DNA of 64,000 nt from Sipunculus nudus (taxonomy: Eukaryota > Annelida > Sipuncula > Golfingiida > Sipunculidae): the NCBI GenBank assembly GCA_026874595.1, contig CM049317.1:1419108-1483107 (forward strand), written 5' to 3'. Below the pieces are notes generated by a model. It was given only the letters and a program-made list of their open reading frames with translations. It had not been told where the DNA came from and searched no databases. Positions 1-9,923 of this stretch are shown here, one piece after another (position 1 is the stretch's first letter; the number at the start of each line of letters is the position of its first letter). Made by a program: the position numbers and the translations under genes.

Positions 1-169
1 CGTTTGTATGTGTACTTGTTTACTTGTACCTGTATTTAAGCCTTTAAAACGCAATGCTGCAGTTCATTCATCTCGGGAACGTTTCTACTTCAAAGATGTA
101 AAGAAAATAATGTTCTGTGTTTTAATATTGACCAAAAAAAACGCATTGAAATCATCTGAGTAGATAATA

Positions 170-793
170 TGACCTAATAACATAAGATCACGTAGTCGTG
201 ACGGGCATAATTTTTGTTACGGAGATTAAAAAATCAGAACCTGTAACACCAGGCAGCGTGAAATGTCTAGAGGAATGAATAAATGAGTCAGTGTTTTTTT
301 GTTAACAAATAATTATAATTTATTCTTAAAACAATCCTAACATTATAGTACACTAAATCAATACAATTACACAGTATAAAACATAAAATGTTCCGTACCA
401 GAGTGCCCGGATCTTAGGCTTTGATTCTGGATACCACCACTGTCACAGCTCAACAGGTCCTTTAAAACCTATAATCCACGTAGATAGTAATAATCCAAAG
501 GCAAAAGGGAGACAGTCCGTATCAAATCTGCATTAAGTCCGTTAAATATCTGACACCACTGCTGTCATCGGTATCGGTGAGGTCCACAAACTGACGAGAA
601 GGTATCACTCTAGGTGCTCGCTGGATTTTCCCTTTCACAGCCCCTAATATATAGCTTCTCACCCGAAAATTCTAGAAATGGAAAATTCCCAAAGAACAAT
701 ACAAACGCACATAAACAGACCTGAAACATCTAGAACAAAAAAGAAGGCTGTGTCTCCACGCTTCAACCCCCACACGGGAGCCAGCGCCCAACA
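170..793 (-). mobile_element. Solo LTR of a Gypsy-type retrotransposon
   Basis: Read on the minus strand, this block starts TGTTGGGCGCTGG at 793. It resembles, over most of its length, the LTR at 50334-51092: both share the GTGGAGACACAGC segment, the GCTGTGACAGTGGTGGTATCC segment, an AATAAA-containing stretch and a final GTTATTAGGT stretch. No primer-binding site or gag follows it at positions 1-169, so it is read as a solo LTR. The low-coordinate end is approximate and I could not find a clear target-site duplication. Confidence 0.7.
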
Positions 794-830
794 AGTGAGG
801 TTCCCTTAGCAACAATCAAAGTGTTTTATT

Positions 831-1690
831 TTTTGCAGGCTTTTCATTCCGTTTTAATCGATTCATGAATCACTGGGTATATTTTAGAATGTGAAGTTAA
901 ATATAGAGAATTGAGAAATCGCTAAAGATTTCGCTATAAGTATACGTCCCTCCAGCGTCAACTTTTTTGTTCTCCATATTTTGAAGGTGTTTTCTAGACT
1001 TTTTAATTTATCATTAGATTAAATTCAACCATTTTTTATTGTGTCTCACTGAAATTAATTCTTAACACTTTGATTATTGAAATGAATCTATAAATAGATA
1101 TTTTAATCTATCCGAGAAGAATTAATATAATTCAGTGGTTTATCCATCATCAATTATAATTTAGTTTTCAACTTTTCCTGCATCCGCACAATGCCGGAAA
1201 AGCAATGGTAAGGTCTTGTAAATCAGTCTGCACACACTCCGTCAGTTGCTGATACAGGTGTTTTGCACCCATTAAAGTGTTAAAAAGATTAAAAAGAATA
1301 AAAAAGAATATTGATTACATATTGACAATCATTGGAGGCGTAATGGCTTGAACAAAATCATTTTATAAACATATTGTTTTCTATTTTGTCTCTTTATAAT
1401 AGTATAAAATTGGCTGAGTGATTAAACATTACCTTAAAGGAAATGTTTATATATGGCACTCGTATGGTTGCCAATTATTTTCTAATCTTTGGTGTCATTG
1501 TCACCAATGTGTATGTAATTTGCCTCGAAGCAATTCTATTTCCACATATTTGAAAGGATATTATTTTACTACGCCGATTGTGTACGTGATAGCTTTGGGA
1601 CATTGTGGACGTTAGGTTGTGACTCCCACAAACAGAAAACAGAGTCGTTATCTTTTTAGTCTGAGTCGCACTGTGTGGTGGCTGTTCTTT
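831..1690. other. AT-rich stretch without recognisable gene
   Basis: Nothing supportable is seen here. The only open frame, 1418-1615 on the plus strand, has a composition that does not look coding, no domain, and no splice context. Confidence 0.5.
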
Positions 1691-1698
1691 ACATCACG

Positions 1699-1741
1699 TC
1701 GACTGATGATCTGCTCTGTCTGTGATGTTGATTGGTGGTCA
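1699..1741. repeat. One and a half 29-bp minisatellite monomers
   Basis: The text GACTGATGATCTGCTCTG is followed exactly 29 bases later by GATTGGTGGTC. This matches the monomer that builds the large array at 15171-19900. It abuts a copy of the dispersed element next to it. Confidence 0.7.
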
Positions 1742-1744
1742 GTG

Positions 1745-2125
1745 TCAGGGTCAGACTAAAGTTCGAACCTTTAACAGAATTCTGCATGGACACTCATGAC
1801 ATATATGGCGTACACATAGATTGAGATCAAAATAATGATACATGAATGTTATGACAAATGTATTAACTATATACAAGCAAAGTATATATAAAAAATAGGT
1901 GGCATATTGTCCCAGTTGAATTTTAGTTTTCAAAATGTCCAAACTGTAAAGGTTAAGGTCAACCACTAGACATACAATCCTTTACTCCGTCACCAGGTTA
2001 GGTATGTACTCTTGTAGCTTTTTTTACAGGGCACATATACCAAAGCTCATACCTATAAATAAATGAAATATGTATCTTTACTAGTATGAAGAGAAACAAC
2101 GAAACTCAGCTGTGTTAAAATTATA
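1745..2125. repeat. Dispersed element segment A, copy 1
   Basis: This segment is clearly similar to 6670-7060. Shared landmarks, in the same order, are GTTATGACAAAT, ATATACAAG, GGTGGCATATTGTCCCAGTT (GAGTGGCATATTTTCCCAGTT in the other copy), GGTTAAGGTC, CCAGGTTAG, and CTATAAATAAA. No coding potential is seen. With the 29-bp monomers beside it, it belongs to a dispersed repeat family that carries a minisatellite core. Confidence 0.75.
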
Positions 2126-2469
2126 ACATTTGTGCTCTCTTCTTAAAAGTGAGATAAATATTCGCCATATGTAGAGTGCTACTTCTACCATACCACCAAG
2201 AACCACAATAGAAGTGCAATGATACAGCTGTACACATAAAGCCTAACACCATCCTAGGTTTTCCCGGGTATATTCTCTTCCCAGGCAAACCACATAAAAC
2301 TGCTCATTGTACAGAAAGCAGTTATTAATTAAGAGTTCACGACAGAGAGAGGTGCCTCAACATACACAAAATTTCAATTTTCTAGGAGTTTGCTATCATC
2401 GGTTTAAGAGACACTATCTTCCCTAAAGCTCAATTTCATGGATCTCTCTCTTATAGGAATCTCTAGCGA

Positions 2470-3000
2470 ACTTAATTTTCACTGGTCATGGTATGCTTCT
2501 ACAAGTTTCTTACCCAGGAACCAGTACCGATAGTTTATTGTGGTCTTATGAAATTTACAGTAACAATACAGGCTTATCCAGAACAGAACGCTCACAAGCT
2601 GAAGGTTCTGGATGTATGAATTTCCAAAGGGAGATTCCCCGAATATTGCTCCAGGAAACAAAAACACAAGGATTTGACATTAAGCATGCCATTTTGTCTA
2701 AAAAAAACCCCTCAAAAGCTGTACATGAAACATATCGAGAAGTAGGGGAGTTGCAAGACTGGCGCTTTTTTCAGCAAACCTTTGAGGGTTTGAAATGCTT
2801 TCCCCTTAATAGTTCGCGGGTAACCTTTATAGTTTGACCCTTCTTGGTTAAACCTGTTAGGTACTCTTCCAACAGCATAATGGTGGATAAATTTAGGGCA
2901 TAACCCATCAAAGCCAAGTAGAAACTTTCTTCGTTGTTGGTTGTGCTGTATTGCTTTTCTCTCAAGTAAGACCGGTACACTTCCCATTCCTATGACCAAG
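2470..3000 (-). pseudogene. Gypsy-type RT/RNase H fragment, broken
   Basis: On the minus strand, two overlapping frames (2712-2999 and 2771-2980) together carry the end of a reverse transcriptase and the start of RNase H. One has LTGLTKKGQTIKV, the other AFQTLKGLLKKAPVLQLPYF, which is the connection region of Gypsy/Ty3 polymerases. The shift between frames and later stops show decay. Only about 500 bases remain and no LTR is adjacent. It lies downstream (in minus orientation) of protease and integrase fragments, which is not the normal Gypsy order, so it may come from a different insertion. Confidence 0.75.
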
Positions 3001-4189
3001 GAGTTTACAGGGATGGAGTATCAAGTGAGAGTCTGGCCGTGTCGGATGTTGCTGACGGGGGTCATAAAACTCGCTGCTCAATGGCACACAGAGATGCCGC
3101 TGATAAGCCCGGCGCTAATTGATTCAGCGCGAGAGACCACCCTTCGGCGTGACTTCGGAACAGCTCGTTAGTTCCCGGAGACCACCAATGTGAACTAACG
3201 CGAGACCCACTGAAATTCCAAATAAAAATGTACATTAAAACTCAATGCGATAAATATGTTTCCACAGTTTAACAAAATAATTACAGGATTTCATAGTACC
3301 GGTATTTTTATAAATATGTTGACAGGGATGAGTAAGTTTCTCCCGAAATTTATCTCCGGTAGTACTTAATATAAATTTTTAAACAATCATAAGTTTGAAC
3401 ACCATATTTCCATATGTGTGGGAAACGTGTGTGAAGGTTTCGTTGCTAATGACGCCTGAGCTATAGCTTGGCTGCGGTACATATGGGCGATAATACGAGA
3501 ACAACGCCGTCAGTGACAGAGCGGACATTGGCTCGCTGTTATCCATCAAAATGAAAGTCATCCGAGCATAAGCTAAAAAATTTTTTTTATCGTCGGAATA
3601 CTATAATACATGGCCAATTATTAATATAAGTCAGAAGTGTGGGAACTGATGGAATTTTTTATAATTCCGAAGTTATTCAGGGAAAGTAAGGTTTACACTT
3701 ACCAGTCGTCCGTCATGAATCACGGCATAAGTTGATGTAGAGTGTCCGCATCTATCCAAAAATTGGTCAAGTGATTCCTCAACACGAGACCTCTCTAGAT
3801 ATATTTGTTGCGCATAATTCTTGACAAAATAAACCATTTGCGCATTCATAATTCCGGTCAATGTTATTCCAGTGATTTACTGCTCAGTTACTGGATATAT
3901 CGCTCTCCGCTTCAGCGAGCTACAGCGGACCGCAGAAGTAACATCTAGCAGGCTCGCTTTATCAAAGGCCGTGCCGCCGCTGCGCCTGACACCGCGGCAC
4001 AACAGGCGGACAATAGAGTTAATGGGCTTATCATGTCTTAATTGCAATTAGCGCACGACTGACACTCGCGACCTGGCAGGGCTTCTGACAGTTGTTACTC
4101 CAGTCCTGTAAACTCCTTGCTATGACCTAAACGTCTTGGTTTATCACTTTTGTCATAGTATTATTTCTTTCTCATTGATGCCTTACTAA
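3001..4189. other. Mostly unassigned stretch with GC-richer patches
   Basis: The stretch has GC-richer patches at about 3040-3200 and 3900-4090 and AT-rich sequence between. The motif around 3100 (GATAAGCCCGGCGCTAATTG) partly recurs inverted near 4025-4050, so this could be a small inverted-repeat element. A possible exon is listed separately at 3703-3849. Confidence 0.4.
3703..3849 (-). CDS. Possible first coding exon, unknown product
   Basis: On the minus strand, an ATG at 3849 opens a 49-codon frame (beginning MNAQMVYFVKNYAQ) that runs into a perfect donor, CTG|GTAAGT, at 3703/3702. Residue use looks protein-like (charged and amphipathic, one Cys-Gly-His). A downstream acceptor TTTTTTAG near 3575 leads to an open stretch (3379-3561), but its frame does not match the phase-0 donor, so the two cannot be joined as a simple gene. 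I do not recognise the product. It may be a real exon, a decayed gene or chance. Confidence 0.3.
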
Positions 4190-4900
4190 CACATTCTGTG
4201 CTAGACCTACAGTTTCTGTCAAACTCTATCAAGACTTTAACATGCTGATAAGTTACCAATAAACTTTTCAATTATCCTATTACATTTTGGATTGAATAGG
4301 AGGGGGCGGGTTATCAACTGGTTTATGCCAAAGTGTCTGCTTACTTTGCACGTGATGTTAGAACTTAATTGGCTGTCAATATCATTGAGTACCTTTCATG
4401 GAATTCCTAAACGACTATACATACATCAAAAAGCGTCATCAACTGTTTCCCTCTCTATATTGTTTAGAGCAATGGCGACGGATAACGAATTGCATAGTAC
4501 ATGACCGTAAGAATAAATCTATTGCTTCTATCTTTCGCTGAAAATATTGTTCCAACCAGGTCCATGCCCAATCTCTTGAAAGGCTCCATAATCAATGGAA
4601 CTAACCCCAATGGCGCTTTTGTAACTCTACCTTTTGGATCGTCTTATCAAAGAGGTCACAAGATTTACACCTTGCCAGAAGTATTCGAATGCAACTTTTA
4701 CAAATTTTTGGGGAATGTCCTGATATCCTTACAATATGTTTTAATGGGCTATTATATCAGGTCTGGACTGTTTTTAAACAACAAACTATGGATGGTCTTT
4801 GAAATGTATGCCCTGATACAATCTGACTTAGGCCCTCCTTTTTTATTGAAAACTTATGCTTACCTCCATCGTGATGAACACTCTTGAAGAGATGAGAAAG
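4190..4900 (-). pseudogene. Gypsy-type integrase fragment, heavily decayed
   Basis: On the minus strand, conceptual translation recovers the integrase core of a Gypsy element in pieces: a segment with RLGMDLVGTIFSA (first catalytic Asp region) followed by NRFILTVMYYAIRYP. Further on comes a stretch resembling the region where integrases read TPYNPKCNG. Several frameshifts and stops break it. It follows the protease fragment at 5000-5460 directly, with no reverse transcriptase between, so RT has been deleted from this copy. Confidence 0.65.
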
Positions 4901-4999
4901 TGTTTTGTCCTCAGCTTGTATATTTTAGAAATTCTGCTCTACTCGCCCCTGATATTGTACAGGAAACTTGTAATGGTTCAGATTGCTTATTTTGATTTA

Positions 5000-5460
5000 G
5001 TTTCATAGACCTGGTCTGGCCAGCTTTGTCAAGGTTTGTAATTTATGGAGCCCACATTTTATCTGGATGATTTGGCCCCCGAGCATCTTTGCTGTTTCCA
5101 ACTATAACATCGTATACCGGATTTTTCTTGCATTGAGCTTAAGCTTTACCTGTAAAAAAAGTAAACATCAGCCATTGGGAAACTTCTGATAGCACCATAT
5201 AACAATTCACAAGTCTCGAACTAACTTGTCATTTGATTATTCGACACCATTGCTGGACAAATCACGACATTACTGCAGCCTTTGTCTGCCAGGTCAGAAA
5301 CAAGCCGGTTGGAAACTACCCCTTTGCATGTGGGCATACCTGGTCTTCCTTCCTTGGCTTTGCATGAAACGTTCAGTGTTGTTATAGCTCTCTTTTCTGG
5401 TAAAAAAAGACCCGCTACCGTGCACAGCTTGCAGAAATACACTAGCCTCATGGTGATTTG
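5000..5460 (-). pseudogene. Gypsy-type zinc-knuckle/protease fragment, decayed
   Basis: The minus frame 5221-5451 starts with VYFCKLCTVAGLF, which resembles a decayed CCHC knuckle. It then carries VSNRLVSDLADKGCSNVVI, matching the pepsin-like protease region of Gypsy elements, where the catalytic signature is a D-[ST]-G-[CA]-[ST] motif. Here the residues read D-K-G-C-S, so the catalytic triad is damaged. It is part of the same decayed copy as the integrase remnant at 4190-4900. Confidence 0.6.
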
Positions 5461-5469
5461 GATCCTGCC

Positions 5470-6665
5470 TGCTTGAACTTTTTAAAGTTTCTTAACAGCA
5501 CTGTCCTCGAGGCTCACAATATAGTCCATTCCTTGAGCTAACCCGCCAAGTTTATGTGGTTCCGTACATCTGAGTGACTTATGACCCAAGTCCTAATAGT
5601 GGAAGCATCGATCCGTTATATTGGTCATAGAATCAATGCTGGTACACTCCCGTTTCAAATGGTTTTCAATTGGGCGGTTAACTTCGGATAACTTGATCCA
5701 GTTTTGGTAATAGCCTCTAGTCATTGCAGAAAAATGACATGTTGACTCAAGATTTTTTGGGGCCTTCGTGTACGAAATTTTATTTGTACCATTCTTGTGT
5801 CATCAGAAACCTCATATGGAAGCGCCAATTTCAGTTGATTGTAATTCAGTGCATCTTGTGATGGCATTTGTGAAAATCGTCTCGTGACTTACCTTTGAGT
5901 AGTGCATTGAGAGAAAGGCCCTGTGTGATTTCATCAATGCTGGCTTTTTCAGAGATGGTATAACTGAACTATATTCTGTTCACCTGTCTCAGGAGGGGCA
6001 GTTTCAGCTAATTGTGTTTTTAGTTTTATAATTTCACGCTTTATAATCTTCACAAGCAATATCATTTTCACGTTTCTCGTTTAAACGTGACATTTCTCGA
6101 TCAACAAAGGACTCGAGACCTTTCCGTGAATAGCATGACTTCTCATCAACTTTGAGCAGTTATTTAAGATCTCCCATCTCGACAAGGATTTAGTACTCTG
6201 GCCGAACTTAAGGAAAAACAACAACAACCACGTTGTCATCATTTAAGCTTACCTAACACCATAAGACCAACTACAACCAATCCTACCAAGGGTAAAGATA
6301 CCATAGCATCCAAAACATGCCGTAGCATATGCCTCATTTACCATAGCACAAAAGAGAGATGGGGTTGCATCAACCTTAACTAAATTGCTGCTCAGAAGAA
6401 AATGACAATTTTTGTTTGCCTTGAAATTGTTGCTGAGGAGAAATATAGCCTACTGCATTGGCAAAGCTGCATAATATGTATGTTGTTTTTATAGAAAGAC
6501 TTTACGCAACAGAACATACGTCCTCCCTGATCCCCTAACAGAAGGTCAAGCCTACAGGTTAAGCCTAAACCCTTCATTGCAGGACACTTACTTTGAACGC
6601 AAACTAAACACCGGAATTTCATTGTCAGTTTAGGGTCAAAATTATAAAATATATATTCTGGCAGG
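5470..6665. other. Unassigned; may include decayed gag
   Basis: On the minus strand this lies upstream of the protease remnant, where gag would sit, but I cannot recognise a gag domain. No open frame of interest is present apart from a 95-codon minus frame without features (6392-6679). Confidence 0.35.
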
Positions 6666-6669
6666 CTCA

Positions 6670-7060
6670 CCAATGTCAAGGTGAGACAATAGGTCGAACC
6701 TTGCTCATTCTTTCAGCATGGACCCTTACGACCAGAAACATACACATACAGTCAAGTTAAAAGCATAAATGACGGTTATGACAAATTTATAAATTATATA
6801 CAAGAAAATATATATAAATACTGAGTGGCATATTTTCCCAGTTAAATTGGAGTTTTTTTAAATGTTCAAGCTGTAATTGTTAAGGTCCGACACTAGATAT
6901 AAGAAATGACAATCGTCAAACCCGCCGCCAGGTTAGAGGGTTTGTGTTCTAGTAGTTGCTCTCTTTACCAGAAACCATAACTATAAATAAAAGAAATACT
7001 TACTTTTACTAGTCTTAAAAGAAACAAACGAACTCTGCTAGGTTAAAGACGACAATGTGT
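6670..7060. repeat. Dispersed element segment A, copy 2
   Basis: Similar to 1745-2125 over about 380 bases with many substitutions and small indels. It ends shortly before a cluster of 29-bp monomers at 7195-7485, giving the order segment A, minisatellite core, segment B at this locus. Confidence 0.75.
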
Positions 7061-7194
7061 ATTTTCTTTTTTTAAAGACAACAAAATAAATACTTTATTA
7101 TAATACAAATTTTCCGGGAAGTTACTATATTAGAAGAATAATCATTGGTTCCCCTTGAGTTATAGGCATCAATAATCACAATATCGTTGACTTT

Positions 7195-7485
7195 TGACGT
7201 TGGTGGTCTGCTCTGTCTGCCCTGTTGACTAGTGGTCTGCTATGTCATACAGACGGATGCACGCCTTGTGTGATATACAGACGGGTGGTCTGCCCTTATG
7301 GTCACACAAACGGGAGGTCTGCTGTGATTATTATACAGACATATGGTCTGCCCTTATGGCCATACGGACGGATGGTCTGCTCTGTCTGTCATGTATACCG
7401 GTGGTTTGCTGTGTCTGCCATGCTGACTGGTCGTCCACTCTTTCTGGCATGTAGATTTGTGATCTGCTCTGGCTGTCCATAGACT
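7195..7485. repeat. Short 29-bp minisatellite, degenerate
   Basis: About ten diverged monomers of the GGTGGTCTGCTCTGT family. The open frames on both strands here come from the repeat itself and are not regarded as genes. Confidence 0.8.
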
Positions 7486-7880
7486 TATTCACCAGTTCTT
7501 GATAATTAATCAAATCCTAAAATAAGTGACAAACATCATTAGAACAAACGATTCTTATAGAAACATTCTCACAGTTTTAATAGATATTGTGATCCATTTA
7601 TTGCATAGCGTCTTGCATATAATCATAATTTTGTGGCTTATTACTAGTTGTATAATCTTCATTTAGAAAATTCCCAATAACTTTTAAAATCATTAATGAC
7701 ATGTTGTTGGCTGACTTAGACTCAGCTCCGATTAATATTAAATTAAAACCACTGTTCAAGCTCTACAAAGCAGTGATATTATGCTTACATCAGCAAATAA
7801 CCTGAAAGTGTGACGTGACAGCTTCATGACCCGCTTGGGTGTTTCTTGTTCCGTGTTCCCGTCTGACGTAAGTCTGAAGT
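7486..7880. repeat. Dispersed element segment B, copy 1
   Basis: Similar to 19901-20300. Shared landmarks are AATCAAATCCTAAAAT against AATCACATCCTAAAAT, then CTTACATCAGCAAATAA, then GGTGTTTCTTGTTC. In both places it directly follows 29-bp monomers, so it is the right-hand flank of the same mobile or duplicated unit. Confidence 0.75.
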
Positions 7881-9463
7881 ATATACGGCGTTGTTTTAAT
7901 CAACTGTTTTTTTTTTTAATTTACATAATAATTTCGAAGATGTTCTCTGTTCATGAACAGAGCACAATTCTGTGTGTCCTATACGTACTCCTCAGTATTA
8001 GTAAGACATTTGTTTCTGTTGCGCTGAAAACTGTCCTTCTGTAAACAAATGCATAATTTATGTCATAATACTGTTGTCGTTAGTGAGTGACTAAACACCT
8101 TAACACTGCTGCTTATTTGATTGTGACGTTATAATCCTCCACATGACGTTGCAATCATGAGAGCAATTAAACTTTCTACCGAAGAAAAAGAGACCTTCAT
8201 TGATACAGGGCATGACTAATGATGCCGGTCTTTTTCGACAATAGATTTTGAGAGGACGAAAATGCATTGAAAACATTGTTACTAAGGTTATTCTGCCTCA
8301 CTTGATCATACTCGTTGGGGTTAAACCACGACCAGGTGGCGAAGCATTATGTCCTCATGGTTTTTGGCTCTATTATGCCTATCTATATTATAATTCTTCA
8401 AATTTAATTTGTTGATTTTTTTAAGTGTAGGGTAAACGGCCAAAGAATAATATTTTAAGATTTGGAGGAAATATGATCACATCAACAAGTTATGTTTATG
8501 TTTTAAAGGATTATATACCTTTGTCGGATATGTTCTATTTCCCGACCAATAAGATTCGATATGGTTAGTACGGGAGATATATAAATGGTCTCAAACCACC
8601 TATCGAGATAAAAAATGATTCCGACATTAAGAAGTTCTTACCCAATATGTAGATTTCCCAATCCATGCTAGAAGATATAGAATTTTGTTCAGTTTTTCGT
8701 AACTATGGCGGTATATCACTAAAAAAAATCAGTCAGTCCAAGTACACTTAAATTGACGTTTGTTACTGTATGCGGTCATTGCTTGTATGATATGTGTGTG
8801 TATAAAATGTACGTTTTGCAGGAATCCTCAAGGTAACTGGTATGTGGTACTCTCTACAGTCTCATTTCTTCCAGAAGTCTTCAATTGAATATGGCAAGAA
8901 AGAAGGGAACTCATAATTGTTCAGTGTATTTAAACAAAATTTAAAAGTCTCACAATCCTAATGATTAATGCCGAAAATAACATAAATGCATAACATTTGT
9001 TCCGATTACTTGATTGTAATGTCCTATATGTTTATATAAGGAAAACAAGATTCCTGTAATGTTATTAACAAAGCATACGTTTTAAACATGTCATGATGAA
9101 TTTTTTATTGTAAAGCTTTACATATAAAATAGAGGGGCTTCTTGGTTGTTTATATCAACAGTTTAAGCCTTCCATGTAACGAACTCTAAATATTTACCTT
9201 TTTCATAAAAGCCAGTTTTACTTTTTTGACAAATGATTTATTTTTTAAACATATGTAATGATTATATATACATATAAAATCATTTCATTGCTTTTTTACC
9301 GAAGCATTAAAAGGTGCATGTAAAAGGAACATCAACTACCTTATACAACTACAATTGTATTTTTTCCTAGTTCTGGGTTTTACTTCATTTTGATTTTAAA
9401 GACAACACTCCATGTTTTTTTTTTTCAATCAAACGTTTTACTCAAAGAACCAATGGTTACTAA
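7881..9463. other. AT-rich stretch without recognisable gene
   Basis: Nothing supportable was found in either strand. A short poly-T tract lies at 9415-9426, close to the LTR element that starts at 9464. Confidence 0.5.
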
Positions 9464-9807
9464 TGTCGGATATCCCATTATTTTTGATAATAACACCCCT
9501 AAGGGTAAGTGGGCGATCCCACCTGAGGGGACAGCCAATCGGGATATCTCCCGGCCCGGGGACCCAAAGCGAGGCTAAAGGATAACCGGCCTCGCTCACT
9601 CTGACCTTGGCGCTGGAAGGGTTCACATACTTGTCGACATAAGGCGAAGTCTTAGTAGCCGCTGCGATAGTGTGAGCTCCTCACTACGCGCACCCTATCA
9701 GGACTGGCAGTATCATTATAGTTATCTGGACAACCTTTTCGGCACTTCTGGTATTTTGAACGAAATTCCTGTGTTGTTTTCTATTACCTGTGGGGAAATT
9801 CCCTACA
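9464..9807 (+). repeat. 5' LTR of the 9.5-kb Gypsy element
   Basis: 344 bp beginning TGTCGG and ending CCCTACA, the same length as its partner at 13627-13970. It contains the GC-rich CTCCCGGCCCGGGGACCC palindromic patch. Confidence 0.93.
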
Positions 9808-9808
9808 C

Positions 9809-9826
9809 TGGCGAGCATGCCTGCCA
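9809..9826 (+). promoter_or_regulatory. Putative tRNA primer-binding site
   Basis: TGGCGAGCATGCCTGCCA lies two bases after the 5' LTR. It starts with the TGG expected to pair with a tRNA 3' CCA end. I cannot assign the tRNA by eye. Confidence 0.55.
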
Positions 9827-9923
9827 GCTCGTAAACTTTATTATTTACGAGTAAGTGATCGAAACTGTATTTCGGCATATTCATTCTAAATTGTTCTTTT
9901 CAAATATTTTTTTTAACAACCGT

